Shown here piece by piece: positions 43,804 through 51,855 of a DNA stretch of 64,000 bases (the first letter of the stretch is position 1; the number at the start of each line of letters is the position of its first letter). The position numbers and the translations under genes were made by a program. The stretch is from an uncultured Bacteroidales bacterium (lineage in GTDB: Bacteria > Bacteroidota > Bacteroidia > Bacteroidales > Bacteroidaceae). The DNA is taken from the NCBI GenBank assembly GCA_902798615.1, contig CADBXL010000001.1, forward strand, positions 88,650 to 152,649, given 5' to 3'. Below the pieces are notes generated by a model. It was not told the origin of the DNA, ran no database searches, and saw nothing but the letters and a program-made list of their open reading frames with translations.

Positions 43804-44883
43804 ATGAACAAGAAACAGATTTGGATGTTTGCCGTCATCCTCATACTCAGCGGCACAACAATGCTGACATCGTGCAGCAAGGACGACGAGATAACCGTGG
43901 TGAACCCACAACCGAAGGAGTATTTTACCCTGTGGAACCAGTGTGAGGCTCTGACGGCCCTACAGGACTATGTGAAGGATGTGACAAATCCGAACAGTCC
44001 TAATTTTATAAAGGAGGAGGACCGTATCGCCACGTTCGACATGGACGGTACGATTGTGGGCGAGCTCTACCCGACTTATTTCGAATACAATATGCTGGAG
44101 TATCGAGTGCTGGACAATGCTTCGTACAAGGCACCGAATGACGTGATGGAGACAGCACAGGAGATACGCGACTTCGTGCGCAATGGCAAGAAACTTCCCG
44201 ACCACTTCGACATGAAGCATGCCTATGCTGCCGCCAAGGCATACGCCGGTATGACATTGGCTGAGTTTGATGCCTACGTGAAGGCTTACGCTGCCAAGCC
44301 TGCCAACGGCTTCACGGGCATGACCTATGGTCAGAGCTTCTACAAGCCCATGCTGGAGATATTCGACTACCTGAAGGACAACGGCTTCACCTATTACATC
44401 GTCAGTGGCTCCGACCGCTTCATCTGCCGTGCGCTGGTGGAAAGCATAGGCATTGAGCCTAACCGCGTCATTGGCATGGATGTCAAACTCCGCTCCACCA
44501 GTCAAGGTATGGTGGAAGGTGTCAACTATACGATGGGGCGCGAGGAGGACCTTGTGCGCACAGACGAACTCATCATCAAGAACCTGAAGACGAACAAGGT
44601 GCTGCAGATCTCACAGGAGATTGGCAAGGTGCCCGTTCTGTCGTTCGGTAACAGCGGCGGCGATTCTGCCATGCACAACTATGCATTAGGCAATACTAAG
44701 TATAAGACAGCAGCCTTCATGCTCATTGCCGATGACGAGGCACGCGACCATGCCAACCGTGAGAAGGCGCTCACCCTCGGCCAACAGTGGCGCGAGGCCG
44801 GCTACCATGTCATCTCTATGCGAGATGACTTCAAGACTATCTACGGCAACGGCGTGGTGAAGACCGACTTCACCTTCCAGTAG
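43804..44883 (+). CDS. HAD-superfamily phosphatase lipoprotein
   Basis: 359 residues with lipobox LTSCSKDDE (Cys near residue 24). HAD motif I FDMDGTIVGE (about 77-86), motif II YIVSGSDRF (about 198-206), a conserved lysine region and motif IV SFGNSGGDSAMHNY (about 280-293) are all present. It should be an exported phosphomonoesterase. It follows the nucleoside hydrolase by three bases; the pair could sequentially strip phosphate and base from extracellular nucleotides. Confidence 0.85.
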   Translation: MNKKQIWMFAVILILSGTTMLTSCSKDDEITVVNPQPKEYFTLWNQCEALTALQDYVKDVTNPNSPNFIKEEDRIATFDMDGTIVGELYPTYFEYNMLEYRVLDNASYKAPNDVMETAQEIRDFVRNGKKLPDHFDMKHAYAAAKAYAGMTLAEFDAYVKAYAAKPANGFTGMTYGQSFYKPMLEIFDYLKDNGFTYYIVSGSDRFICRALVESIGIEPNRVIGMDVKLRSTSQGMVEGVNYTMGREEDLVRTDELIIKNLKTNKVLQISQEIGKVPVLSFGNSGGDSAMHNYALGNTKYKTAAFMLIADDEARDHANREKALTLGQQWREAGYHVISMRDDFKTIYGNGVVKTDFTFQ

Positions 44884-44935
44884 ATACACGCCCACTAACA
44901 TAAGTTGGAATGATTACTGTCCGGTAAAAATATTA

Positions 44936-44975
44936 TCAAGTTACTATGTTTGCAGTCGCAAACATAGTAACTTGA
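44936..44975. repeat. Perfect 18-bp inverted repeat with 4-base loop
   Basis: TCAAGTTACTATGTTTGC, AGTC, then the exact reverse complement. It is preceded by ACTGTCCGGTAAAA (about 44917-44930), which I associate loosely with insertion-sequence ends. No T-run follows, so a simple terminator is less likely. The gap 44884-45189 holds this and the next element and no gene. Confidence 0.8.
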
Positions 44976-45096
44976 CAAAATATAAATGAGGCTTGTACAG
45001 CATAAATCTTTTAATCTTATGCAAGAATAGGAATTTCAACTTTAACGTGAGTAAAAGCAACTCTAGATTTAACGTGGGACTATAACAAAAAATAAG

Positions 45097-45168
45097 AAGA
45101 GTGAAGAATTTGAGTTCGTCATAGCGCGATATATACGCAAACTATTGTAACTCAAATTCTTCACTCTT
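45097..45168 (-). terminator. 20-bp perfect inverted repeat downstream of porin gene
   Basis: AAGAGTGAAGAATTTGAGTT (45097-45116) and its exact reverse complement (45149-45168) enclose 32 bases. It sits just past the porin stop codon on the minus strand and could end that transcript. The arms have a partial 7-bp period (TTCTTCA, CTCTTCA). Confidence 0.5.
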
Positions 45169-45189
45169 CACTTTTCGTTATTAACTTAT

Positions 45190-46416
45190 TTAGAATCTCA
45201 CGTATGTCTCAAGCCAGAATTCAGTATAGTTAGGATCAGAAACACTGTTTCTGTCATGAACATAGTTGAACTGTGGCTGGAACATAAGGTTCTTGTGAAG
45301 GTTGATAACAGGACAGATAGAGTAGATTGACTTTGCTGTACCCCACTGGCCATTATCACGATATGCATCATACTTCAACCAAGTCTTGAGCCAAGGAGTA
45401 CATGGTATTCCAACAGTAGCATACCAAGCATCTGCACGACCTGTACCTGCCCAAGAAGTTTCACCTGTATATTCATCAACCTTATAGTCACTTACCTTAT
45501 GACCTGTAGAGTGAGCATACTCAGCACGGAATGACCAATCGTTTACGTCATACTTTCCAAAGATAAGATAACGATTACGATCAACTGTCACACCATTAGA
45601 TGCTGTGAAGTTACCTGTCCAACCATATGCACCAACGAACAAGCCCTTGATTGGCTGAATCTGAATAGTACCTGTAATATCCTTCTGCGAGTTGGCATCT
45701 GCTGTGTTTATGCCCTGACCGTTGCTGACCATGAGCTGATAGTGAACAAAGCGATGACCGTCCTCTGCAGGAAAGAGATCACCCTGGAACTGAATACCCT
45801 GATCACGACCGCCGTTGCTGGTATTCTCTGCACCAATAAAGTCTGAGTGACCTGTGAGTTTCTTTGTGAGCTGAGAGTAATCACCTACTCCCACATCCCA
45901 AGGGTTCATAGGGTTCTCAAGACCGAAAGCACGCTTATACTGACCAATCTTGACCTTGAACTCCGGATATTTCTTCCATTCAACGAAGAAATCCTTCATG
46001 TGGAAAGATGCGTTATTTGTCTGGAGCTGAATACGATAAGCGAAATCACCAAGGATAGTACCGTCAACATAGAGACGAATAAGACGCTGTGTGAATCCGT
46101 CACCTGAGTGCTTTTTGTCCTGAGAAGTTGTTGCATACTTACCGATGAAATAACCACCAAACTTAGGAGCAGAAACGAAAGATGTAACCTTACGGCCATA
46201 CTCCTTTTCTGCCTGTTGGTCTGCCTGCTGCATTCCAGAGGCAATAGCGTTGTTAAGATAGTGTGTGATGAAGCCTTCTTCTGTACGTTCATCAGACATG
46301 AACTCAGAGTTATCCTGAGTGTTTTCCTTGTTCTCGCCGACATTCTCGCTTGTTGTGTCAGCCATTACAGGCACAGCCATAAGAACCGCAAGTGCCAAAA
46401 CTGTTATTTTCTTCAT
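45190..46416 (-). CDS. OprO/OprP-like outer-membrane porin
   Basis: 408 residues. Signal peptide about 1-19 (MKKITVLALAVLMAVPVMA). The mature N-terminus is acidic, and the remainder alternates short beta-strands with aromatic girdles ending in WLETYVRF, the C-terminal aromatic signature of an outer-membrane barrel. FVEWKKYPEFKVKIGQYKRA and NPMNPWDVGVGDYSQL match the phosphate-selective porin O/P group. It probably allows diffusion of small anions. A 17-bp palindrome lies 42 bases upstream of its start. Confidence 0.85.
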   Translation of the reverse strand: MKKITVLALAVLMAVPVMADTTSENVGENKENTQDNSEFMSDERTEEGFITHYLNNAIASGMQQADQQAEKEYGRKVTSFVSAPKFGGYFIGKYATTSQDKKHSGDGFTQRLIRLYVDGTILGDFAYRIQLQTNNASFHMKDFFVEWKKYPEFKVKIGQYKRAFGLENPMNPWDVGVGDYSQLTKKLTGHSDFIGAENTSNGGRDQGIQFQGDLFPAEDGHRFVHYQLMVSNGQGINTADANSQKDITGTIQIQPIKGLFVGAYGWTGNFTASNGVTVDRNRYLIFGKYDVNDWSFRAEYAHSTGHKVSDYKVDEYTGETSWAGTGRADAWYATVGIPCTPWLKTWLKYDAYRDNGQWGTAKSIYSICPVINLHKNLMFQPQFNYVHDRNSVSDPNYTEFWLETYVRF

Positions 46417-46457
46417 AATTCAATTTTTAACTATGCATTATATGCACATTAATATTT

Positions 46458-46474
46458 AACGTAATAATTACGTT
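46458..46474. promoter_or_regulatory. Candidate operator palindrome upstream of porin
   Basis: AACGTAAT-A-ATTACGTT is a perfect 17-bp palindrome located where a regulator could control the porin promoter. The regulator is unknown. Confidence 0.4.
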
Positions 46475-46536
46475 CATATTGTAATTATTGTAAATATTTA
46501 TCAAAAAAATATCATAAAGGCACTTTCGAAGTTCCG

Positions 46537-47355
46537 TTATTTCAGTAATGCAGCACGAGCCTTTGCAAACTCCTCATTTTTCTTTTTCAGATGATGACGG
46601 AGTTCTTCTGAACCTGAAGCCTTGATGTCTGCAATAGGCTTTAGGGCATCAACAAGTTTCTTGAGGTCTGGATATTCCCCGGAAAGAGCCTCCAATCCAT
46701 CATAAGCCATGTTGACCTGCTTGCAAAGATCCATTGCTGCCACATCTGTCATAACTGGCATATAGAGATCAGGATTACGGGAGAGTATATAAAGAACCTC
46801 TACCGCGTATGCTGCCTCAGCCGCATAGAACTTATCCAGTCGGTTGCGCTTCTTCATGTCCTGATAGAACTGCTGGGCATTTGCAAAACTCAACTCCGCA
46901 TTCTTTGCCTCATCAGCCGCTTTCTGATTAGCCTCGTCAGTCTCAGCTGCAAGGCGTTGCATCGTGTTTGAATAGAAATCATCATCATCAAGTCCATAAA
47001 GACCTGCCACCGTCATATCTACGGCAAGATATGCAGATGCCACATATTTCTCCTGAAGAGTGGCAAGATCATCTATATCACCCTTCGAAAGAAGATAATC
47101 GGGCTTTACCTTCTTCTGCTGATCCGTAAGACTGAATTTCCCGTTCTCAACAAGAGCCTTAAAATCGACATTTGAAGCCGTAGAGGAAATGATTCCCGCA
47201 ATACTGTCAAGATGCGATACGAGTTCGGGTGACAGATTCAACTCTGAATGAGGAGCAGAATCTTCCACAGCAGCCTCCTCACCACTTGTCTTCTTCCCTC
47301 CACATGAAGCGAGGACAAAGGCAAGGGCACAATATAATATGGTTTTCTTATTCAT
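46537..47355 (-). CDS. Lipoprotein of unknown function, helical
   Basis: 272 residues from the ATG at 47355; the frame extends upstream to 47442, but that part is a translated repeat and not a leader. MNKKTILYCALAFVLASCGG gives a clean lipobox (L-A-S-C). The mature part is helix-rich, with a LDDDDFYSNTMQRLA segment and an Asp/Ala-rich central region (TDEANQKAADEAKNAELSFA). I do not recognise the family. It follows the Dcu-type transporter gene by 87 bases and precedes the porin. Confidence 0.75.
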   Translation of the reverse strand: MNKKTILYCALAFVLASCGGKKTSGEEAAVEDSAPHSELNLSPELVSHLDSIAGIISSTASNVDFKALVENGKFSLTDQQKKVKPDYLLSKGDIDDLATLQEKYVASAYLAVDMTVAGLYGLDDDDFYSNTMQRLAAETDEANQKAADEAKNAELSFANAQQFYQDMKKRNRLDKFYAAEAAYAVEVLYILSRNPDLYMPVMTDVAAMDLCKQVNMAYDGLEALSGEYPDLKKLVDALKPIADIKASGSEELRHHLKKKNEEFAKARAALLK

Positions 47356-47378
47356 AGTCTTATACTTTTGGCTTTTAA

Positions 47379-47443
47379 ATGAAAAATGAAAAGTGAACAA
47401 TGAAAAATACGGATTACAAACCTGTATTTTCACATTTTTCATT
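47379..47443. repeat. 7-bp-periodic array with dyad
   Basis: ATGAAAA, ATGAAAA, GTGAACA, ATGAAAA (47379-47406), then a reverse-complement-like half TTTTCACATTTTTCATTT (47427-47444). It lies between the Dcu-type gene and the lipoprotein gene. Confidence 0.65.
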
Positions 47444-48903
47444 TAGTAGAAGATATTAGTGAGTGCAAGACCAACGAGTGTAGATACAATAACACTAACG
47501 AGTCCTGGCATCATGAATGAATGGTTGAGCAAATATTTTCCGATAACCGTCGTTCCAGAACGGTCAAAGTTCACAGTAGCAATATCTGAAGGATAGTTTG
47601 GTATGAAGAAATATCCATATACAGATGGCAATACGCCAAGAAGCACCACTCCTGAGATACCGAGAGAATATGCCAATGGCAGCATAGCCACCACAACAGC
47701 GCCCTGTGAATTGATAAGAACTGATACTGCGAAGAACGCAAAGGCAATAGCCCAAGGATATTCCGTAACTATGCCCTTTAAAGCACCTTGCATCTCCGTC
47801 ATATAACCAGCAAAATATGTATCTGCAAGCCATGCAATACCGTAAATAGCCACAACAGCAACCATACCAGACTGCCATACAGCACCACTAACAGCCTTCT
47901 TAGGACTTGCCTTAGCGAAGATAATCATGAAGGCAGCAGCTGCTATCATAACTATCTGGATGATTAGGTTCATAGCCAACGGTTTCTGAACATACTCCGT
48001 ACAACCGGCAATCTCAAGTTTGGCGTTGAGAATCTGCTTTGCCGTAAGCATAGCGCCACCGATATCAAATTTAGCCGTATCTTCTACGCCCTTCACAAGC
48101 TGCAACGTGTTATAGCGAGGACGGATATCGCAACCCACAATCTGCATTACAGAGAAGAGAACAATTATACCGAGCGCACCAAGGAAGATATACACAGCCA
48201 TTTTTGCACCCTTATCCACTTTCTTGTCAAGAACAGATGCTGAAGAACCGTACATATACTCATACATCTTAGGATCTTTAAGACGCTCCTGGAACTTAGG
48301 ATCCTTTTCAAGATCCAAACCACGCTTATATGACAAAGCGGCAGCAGCCATCAATCCACATAGACATGCAGGAATAGTGATTCCTATGACCTGAAGATTG
48401 TTCACATCAAAGTGATAGGCATTAGAGATTACCACGAAAGAGGCTACCGCAGCAGCAATTGGAGAACACGTGATACCCACCTGAGATGCTATAGAAGCCA
48501 CTCCACAAGGACGCTCAGGACGGATTCCCTTCTTCAACGCTATATCGCAAATAATAGGCATAAGGGTATAGACAACATGACCTGTTCCTACAAGCACGGT
48601 AAGGAAGAACGTACAAAGAGGAGCAAGGAAAGTAATATGGTCAGGATGCTTACGGAGAAGTTTCTCAGCCAACTGAATAAGCCAATCCATACCACCAGAA
48701 GCCTGCATCATACCAGCACAGGTAACAGCTGCTATGATGATGTAGATAACATCCGTAGGAGGATTTCCCGGTTTCATGCCGAAACCAAACACGAGAATGG
48801 CCAATCCAATACCAGAGATTGCGCCAAGAGCAAGGCTACCATAACGTGAGCCTACATACAATGCCAATAATACTATCAGCAACTGCAAAATCATTAGAAT
48901 CAT
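47443..48903 (-). CDS. Anaerobic C4-dicarboxylate transporter (DcuA/DcuB family)
   Basis: 486 residues and about eleven to twelve membrane spans. VGTGHVVYTLMPIICDIALK, RPCGVASIASQVGITCSPIA and the C-terminal YFFIPNYPSDIATVNFDRSG are conserved Dcu blocks. Such carriers exchange fumarate, malate or aspartate for succinate, which fits fumarate respiration in Bacteroidales. Family is clear; A or B type is not decided here. A cytoplasmic loop with DLEKDPKFQERLKDPKMYEY is longer than in enterobacterial members. Confidence 0.9.
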   Translation of the reverse strand: MILMILQLLIVLLALYVGSRYGSLALGAISGIGLAILVFGFGMKPGNPPTDVIYIIIAAVTCAGMMQASGGMDWLIQLAEKLLRKHPDHITFLAPLCTFFLTVLVGTGHVVYTLMPIICDIALKKGIRPERPCGVASIASQVGITCSPIAAAVASFVVISNAYHFDVNNLQVIGITIPACLCGLMAAAALSYKRGLDLEKDPKFQERLKDPKMYEYMYGSSASVLDKKVDKGAKMAVYIFLGALGIIVLFSVMQIVGCDIRPRYNTLQLVKGVEDTAKFDIGGAMLTAKQILNAKLEIAGCTEYVQKPLAMNLIIQIVMIAAAAFMIIFAKASPKKAVSGAVWQSGMVAVVAIYGIAWLADTYFAGYMTEMQGALKGIVTEYPWAIAFAFFAVSVLINSQGAVVVAMLPLAYSLGISGVVLLGVLPSVYGYFFIPNYPSDIATVNFDRSGTTVIGKYLLNHSFMMPGLVSVIVSTLVGLALTNIFY

Positions 48904-48941
48904 AATACTATTAGTTGTTTAAGGTTATTGTTTCATTAGGT

Positions 48942-49022
48942 CTAAAGACTAAGGTCTAAAGACTAAAGACTAAGGTCTAAGGCTTTCGGCCGATGACTTT
49001 TGACCTTTGACTTTTGTCTTTC
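48942..49022. repeat. 7-bp-periodic dyad array
   Basis: Six exact heptamers CTAAAGA/CTAAGGT (48942-48983) lead to a GGCCGA centre, then four heptamers of opposite polarity GACTTTT, GACCTTT, GACTTTT, GTCTTTC (48995-49022). Confidence 0.75.
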
Positions 49023-49139
49023 AGGAACAAAGATATGTATTTTTTCTGAAACCTCCAAACAAATTGAGCAATTTATGAAAAACAAACAGAAAAAATATCA
49101 AAATACATAATTTTAACATCCTCCAATTTACTATGTATC

Positions 49140-49227
49140 TCCATTATTTGTCCATTAAATCTCCATAGATACTCCATCGAAACTATGGACTATGTATGGA
49201 GTATCTATGGAGTATGTATGGAGTATC
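49140..49227. repeat. 11-bp-periodic dyad array
   Basis: TCCAT at 49140, 49151, 49162, 49173, then TATGGA at 49184, 49195, 49206, 49217: eight units, every step exactly 11. The gap 48904-49292 contains this and the heptamer array and no gene. Confidence 0.85.
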
Positions 49228-49292
49228 TTCGAAGGAAGAGCGAAAGAACAGCGGAGTTCCTTTGAAGGGAAATCCGCTTTTCACAAAATCAC

Positions 49293-50111
49293 TTAGCAAG
49301 GCCTTTTCTTCGGGAGATTAAACACATCCTGTACCTCCTTCATAGCCTCGGCAGTCATACCATCTGGCTCAGAACCCATGCTACGGGCACACATATAGAT
49401 ATTTGCAGCCTTGCAAAGAACGTCTGTCTGGTCAAAAGCATCCATTATATCCTGTCCTACAGCTACAGTTCCATGCTTTTCCCAAAGAACCACATCATGA
49501 GTCTTGATTTGCTCAAGGGTATCTTTGGCAAGTTCTACGGAAGAAGGAAGACCGTAAGGCACTATGCCAATGCCGAGAGGGGCAAAGGCAAGGGTTTCAG
49601 GAATCATCGACCACAAGACACGTGTCATCTCATCCCCCTTCAGGAATCGCTGAATATGCGACATAGCCACAAGTTCGATAGGATGTGTGTGGAGGGTTGC
49701 CTTATAGCAAGAACCTGTCTCTATAAGATAGTTTTGAAGGGCAAGATGAGTTGGAAGCTCTGATGTTGGGACAACAGGCTCATCGGCTATAATCTCGTAT
49801 GAGGCACAATCATCACAGATACGGACGATAGAGCCGTTCTGCATAGGCCAACGGGCAAGGTCGCGCATACGCTTTCCCGTACCCTTGCAATAGAAATACT
49901 TTCCTTTTAGATAAGGAAGCGTCATACCTATCTGCTTTACAGAAGCAATAGCCGGCATAGCCTTACACTCATCATCCATAAACTCAGTCACGTTGACGGT
50001 TATGTTTCCGCCATTACGCTCTGCCCATCCTTTCTGCCAGAGGTAACCTGTCACCTCGGCAATCTGATCAATAACGGCCTTTAGGCCAAGACGATTATCT
50101 AATATACTCAT
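49293..50111 (-). CDS. rhaD: L-rhamnulose-1-phosphate aldolase
   Basis: 272 residues. WAERNGGNITVNVTEFMDD (class II aldolase start), THLALQNYLIETGSCYKATL followed by HTHPIELVAMS (zinc-binding His-x-His) and WEKHGTVAVGQDIMDAFDQT (third zinc His) identify the RhaD/FucA fold, with the longer insertion loop of RhaD. It splits rhamnulose 1-phosphate into dihydroxyacetone phosphate and lactaldehyde. It is last in a minus-strand group with the transporter, rhaA and rhaB, although each junction is interrupted by repeat DNA. Confidence 0.95.
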   Translation of the reverse strand: MSILDNRLGLKAVIDQIAEVTGYLWQKGWAERNGGNITVNVTEFMDDECKAMPAIASVKQIGMTLPYLKGKYFYCKGTGKRMRDLARWPMQNGSIVRICDDCASYEIIADEPVVPTSELPTHLALQNYLIETGSCYKATLHTHPIELVAMSHIQRFLKGDEMTRVLWSMIPETLAFAPLGIGIVPYGLPSSVELAKDTLEQIKTHDVVLWEKHGTVAVGQDIMDAFDQTDVLCKAANIYMCARSMGSEPDGMTAEAMKEVQDVFNLPKKRPC

Positions 50112-50120
50112 AAAAATTGG

Positions 50121-50340
50121 GGCCTCTCCCCCCGCCCTCCCCCGTAGGGAGGGAGCCGGAAGGCGAAAAGCTGATTAAATTATAAAGCCTAACCAAGCCT
50201 TCCCAAAGGGAAGGATGTTCGATAGTATATATCGCGAGAGGCACATTAAAATTGTTAATAGTTCATTAATTACTCTTTATCAATTAACTTCTGATGGCCT
50301 TCCGGCTCCCTCCCTACGGGGGAGGGCGGGGGGAGAGGCC
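50121..50340. repeat. 44-bp perfect inverted repeat pair, 132-bp spacer
   Basis: GGCCTCTCCCCCCGCCCTCC begins the left arm at 50121 and the exact reverse complement ends the right arm at 50340 (arms 50121-50164 and 50297-50340). The spacer has CCTTCCC-AAA-GGGAAGG (50198-50214). The element family also occurs at 39214-39285. Confidence 0.85.
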
Positions 50341-50342
50341 AC

Positions 50343-51680
50343 TTACCCATACCTTTCCTTCGTTATCTCCTCAAGACTCTTTCCTCTTGTATTCGGACAA
50401 CCGATAACGCCTATGATGAGAGAGGCTAGTAGAAGAGCTATCATACAATAGGCAGCAAGGGTAAAGCCTTCGCCGTTCTCTCCATAGATGCCTGTAAAGA
50501 CAAGTCCCCAGACAGCAGAAAGACCACGAACAACAAAGAACATAAATCCCTGAGCACCAGCACGGAACTTTGCGGGGAAGAGTTCTGAGCCCCAGAGAGC
50601 ATAGAATATCTGGACGGAGATACCGCCATTCAAGCCCCAGAGGATTACGAAAGCCCAAAGAGCGGCTATGCTGTTCACCCCGACACTCACGACAAGCAAC
50701 CATGTGCCCAAAGCAAAGACAAGTCCGAGGATATACAGGAGTTTATGACTTGTACGGTCAATTATATTCGAGATAATGAACGTAACGCCCACAACTACAG
50801 CCCATTGTATGCAGTTCATCCAATTGGCATACTCGTTGCTCACGCCACCTGCCGTCTCACAGATATGAGGAGAGAAGAATCCCATAACGCTTGCCACCAG
50901 ATTCCACGTAAGGTAGATAGCAGCAAGGAACATAACACTCATACGTGCCACCTTATTAGATAGAAGAAGCGAGAAAGAATGAAGGACACCTGTGTCCTCT
51001 CCTTTTTCCTTTGCCGCCTCCTTAGTAGCCTCAAACTCAGCACTTTCATCCAACTGTCTCTGTATTGTCCATGCTATGAAAGCCACAACGAACAAAGTGA
51101 AGAAGACCACTCGGGAACTGAACACCTCTACGGCCGACTGAACGGCATCTTCACCTAAGATGCTATACGCAAGCCCCTCAACAGGAGCATAAAGATAACC
51201 ACCAGGGGCAAAGAGCATTCCCATGAGTAGTATAATCATAGGACCAAATCCCCATGACATCTGCGAGATACAGATATTGCGCCCACGATTATTCACCTCC
51301 GAACTTTCAGAAATGTACGTCCAAGAGGCAGGAACGCCAATACCCACAGAGATACCCGTAATGAGGAATCCGGCAAGAAGCATAGGGAAACTAACGGAAA
51401 GCATCACCACGAGAACTCCAAGCATATAGACAAGGAGATTATACGTGAAGATGAACTTTCTGCCGAACTTATCAGCAAGGAAGCCGCCGATTATTGCGCC
51501 TATGGCTGCTCCCAAGGCATTGGCACTAAGGGCATTAAGCCAGCCAAGATGCATCTCGGACAGTCCGAGATAACTCTGCCAAAGCGTTATGCCACTTCCT
51601 CCGGCAACAATAGCTCCGGCATCAAGATAGTTATTCAGAGACACCGCGAGGGTGCTCTTGAGAGAAGATGTTTTTGTCAT
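50343..51680 (-). CDS. MFS sugar transporter (sugar porter family)
   Basis: 445 residues, twelve hydrophobic spans. GGFLADKFGRKFIF (the G-x-x-x-D-x-x-G-R-R/K loop between spans 2 and 3), WTYISESSEVNNRG and GSELFPAKFRAGAQGF are sugar-porter landmarks (P-E-S-P/P-A-x-x-R). The gene lies between rhaD and rhaA, so L-rhamnose uptake by proton symport is the likely role. It is not RhaT-like (that is a DMT-fold carrier). Confidence 0.85.
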   Translation of the reverse strand: MTKTSSLKSTLAVSLNNYLDAGAIVAGGSGITLWQSYLGLSEMHLGWLNALSANALGAAIGAIIGGFLADKFGRKFIFTYNLLVYMLGVLVVMLSVSFPMLLAGFLITGISVGIGVPASWTYISESSEVNNRGRNICISQMSWGFGPMIILLMGMLFAPGGYLYAPVEGLAYSILGEDAVQSAVEVFSSRVVFFTLFVVAFIAWTIQRQLDESAEFEATKEAAKEKGEDTGVLHSFSLLLSNKVARMSVMFLAAIYLTWNLVASVMGFFSPHICETAGGVSNEYANWMNCIQWAVVVGVTFIISNIIDRTSHKLLYILGLVFALGTWLLVVSVGVNSIAALWAFVILWGLNGGISVQIFYALWGSELFPAKFRAGAQGFMFFVVRGLSAVWGLVFTGIYGENGEGFTLAAYCMIALLLASLIIGVIGCPNTRGKSLEEITKERYG

Positions 51681-51700
51681 AGAAAAGCCTAACCAAAAGA

Positions 51701-51849
51701 GCCCCTCACCTGCCCTATGGGCATCCTCTCCCCAAGGGGCGAGGAAGAAATTACATATATTCGTTTGTGAGGATTCCCATGAGGGAGAAATACTAACTTT
51801 CCCCTCGCCCCTTGGGGAGAGGGTGTCACGTAGTGACGGGTGAGGGGCT
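51701..51849. repeat. C/G-rich palindromic element
   Basis: Outer arms GCCCCTCACC and GGTGAGGGGC; inner arms CTCTCCCCAAGGGGCGAGG and its exact reverse complement. Each inner arm is itself nearly self-complementary. It fills the gap between the transporter and rhaA. Confidence 0.75.
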
Positions 51850-51855
51850 ACTGTT

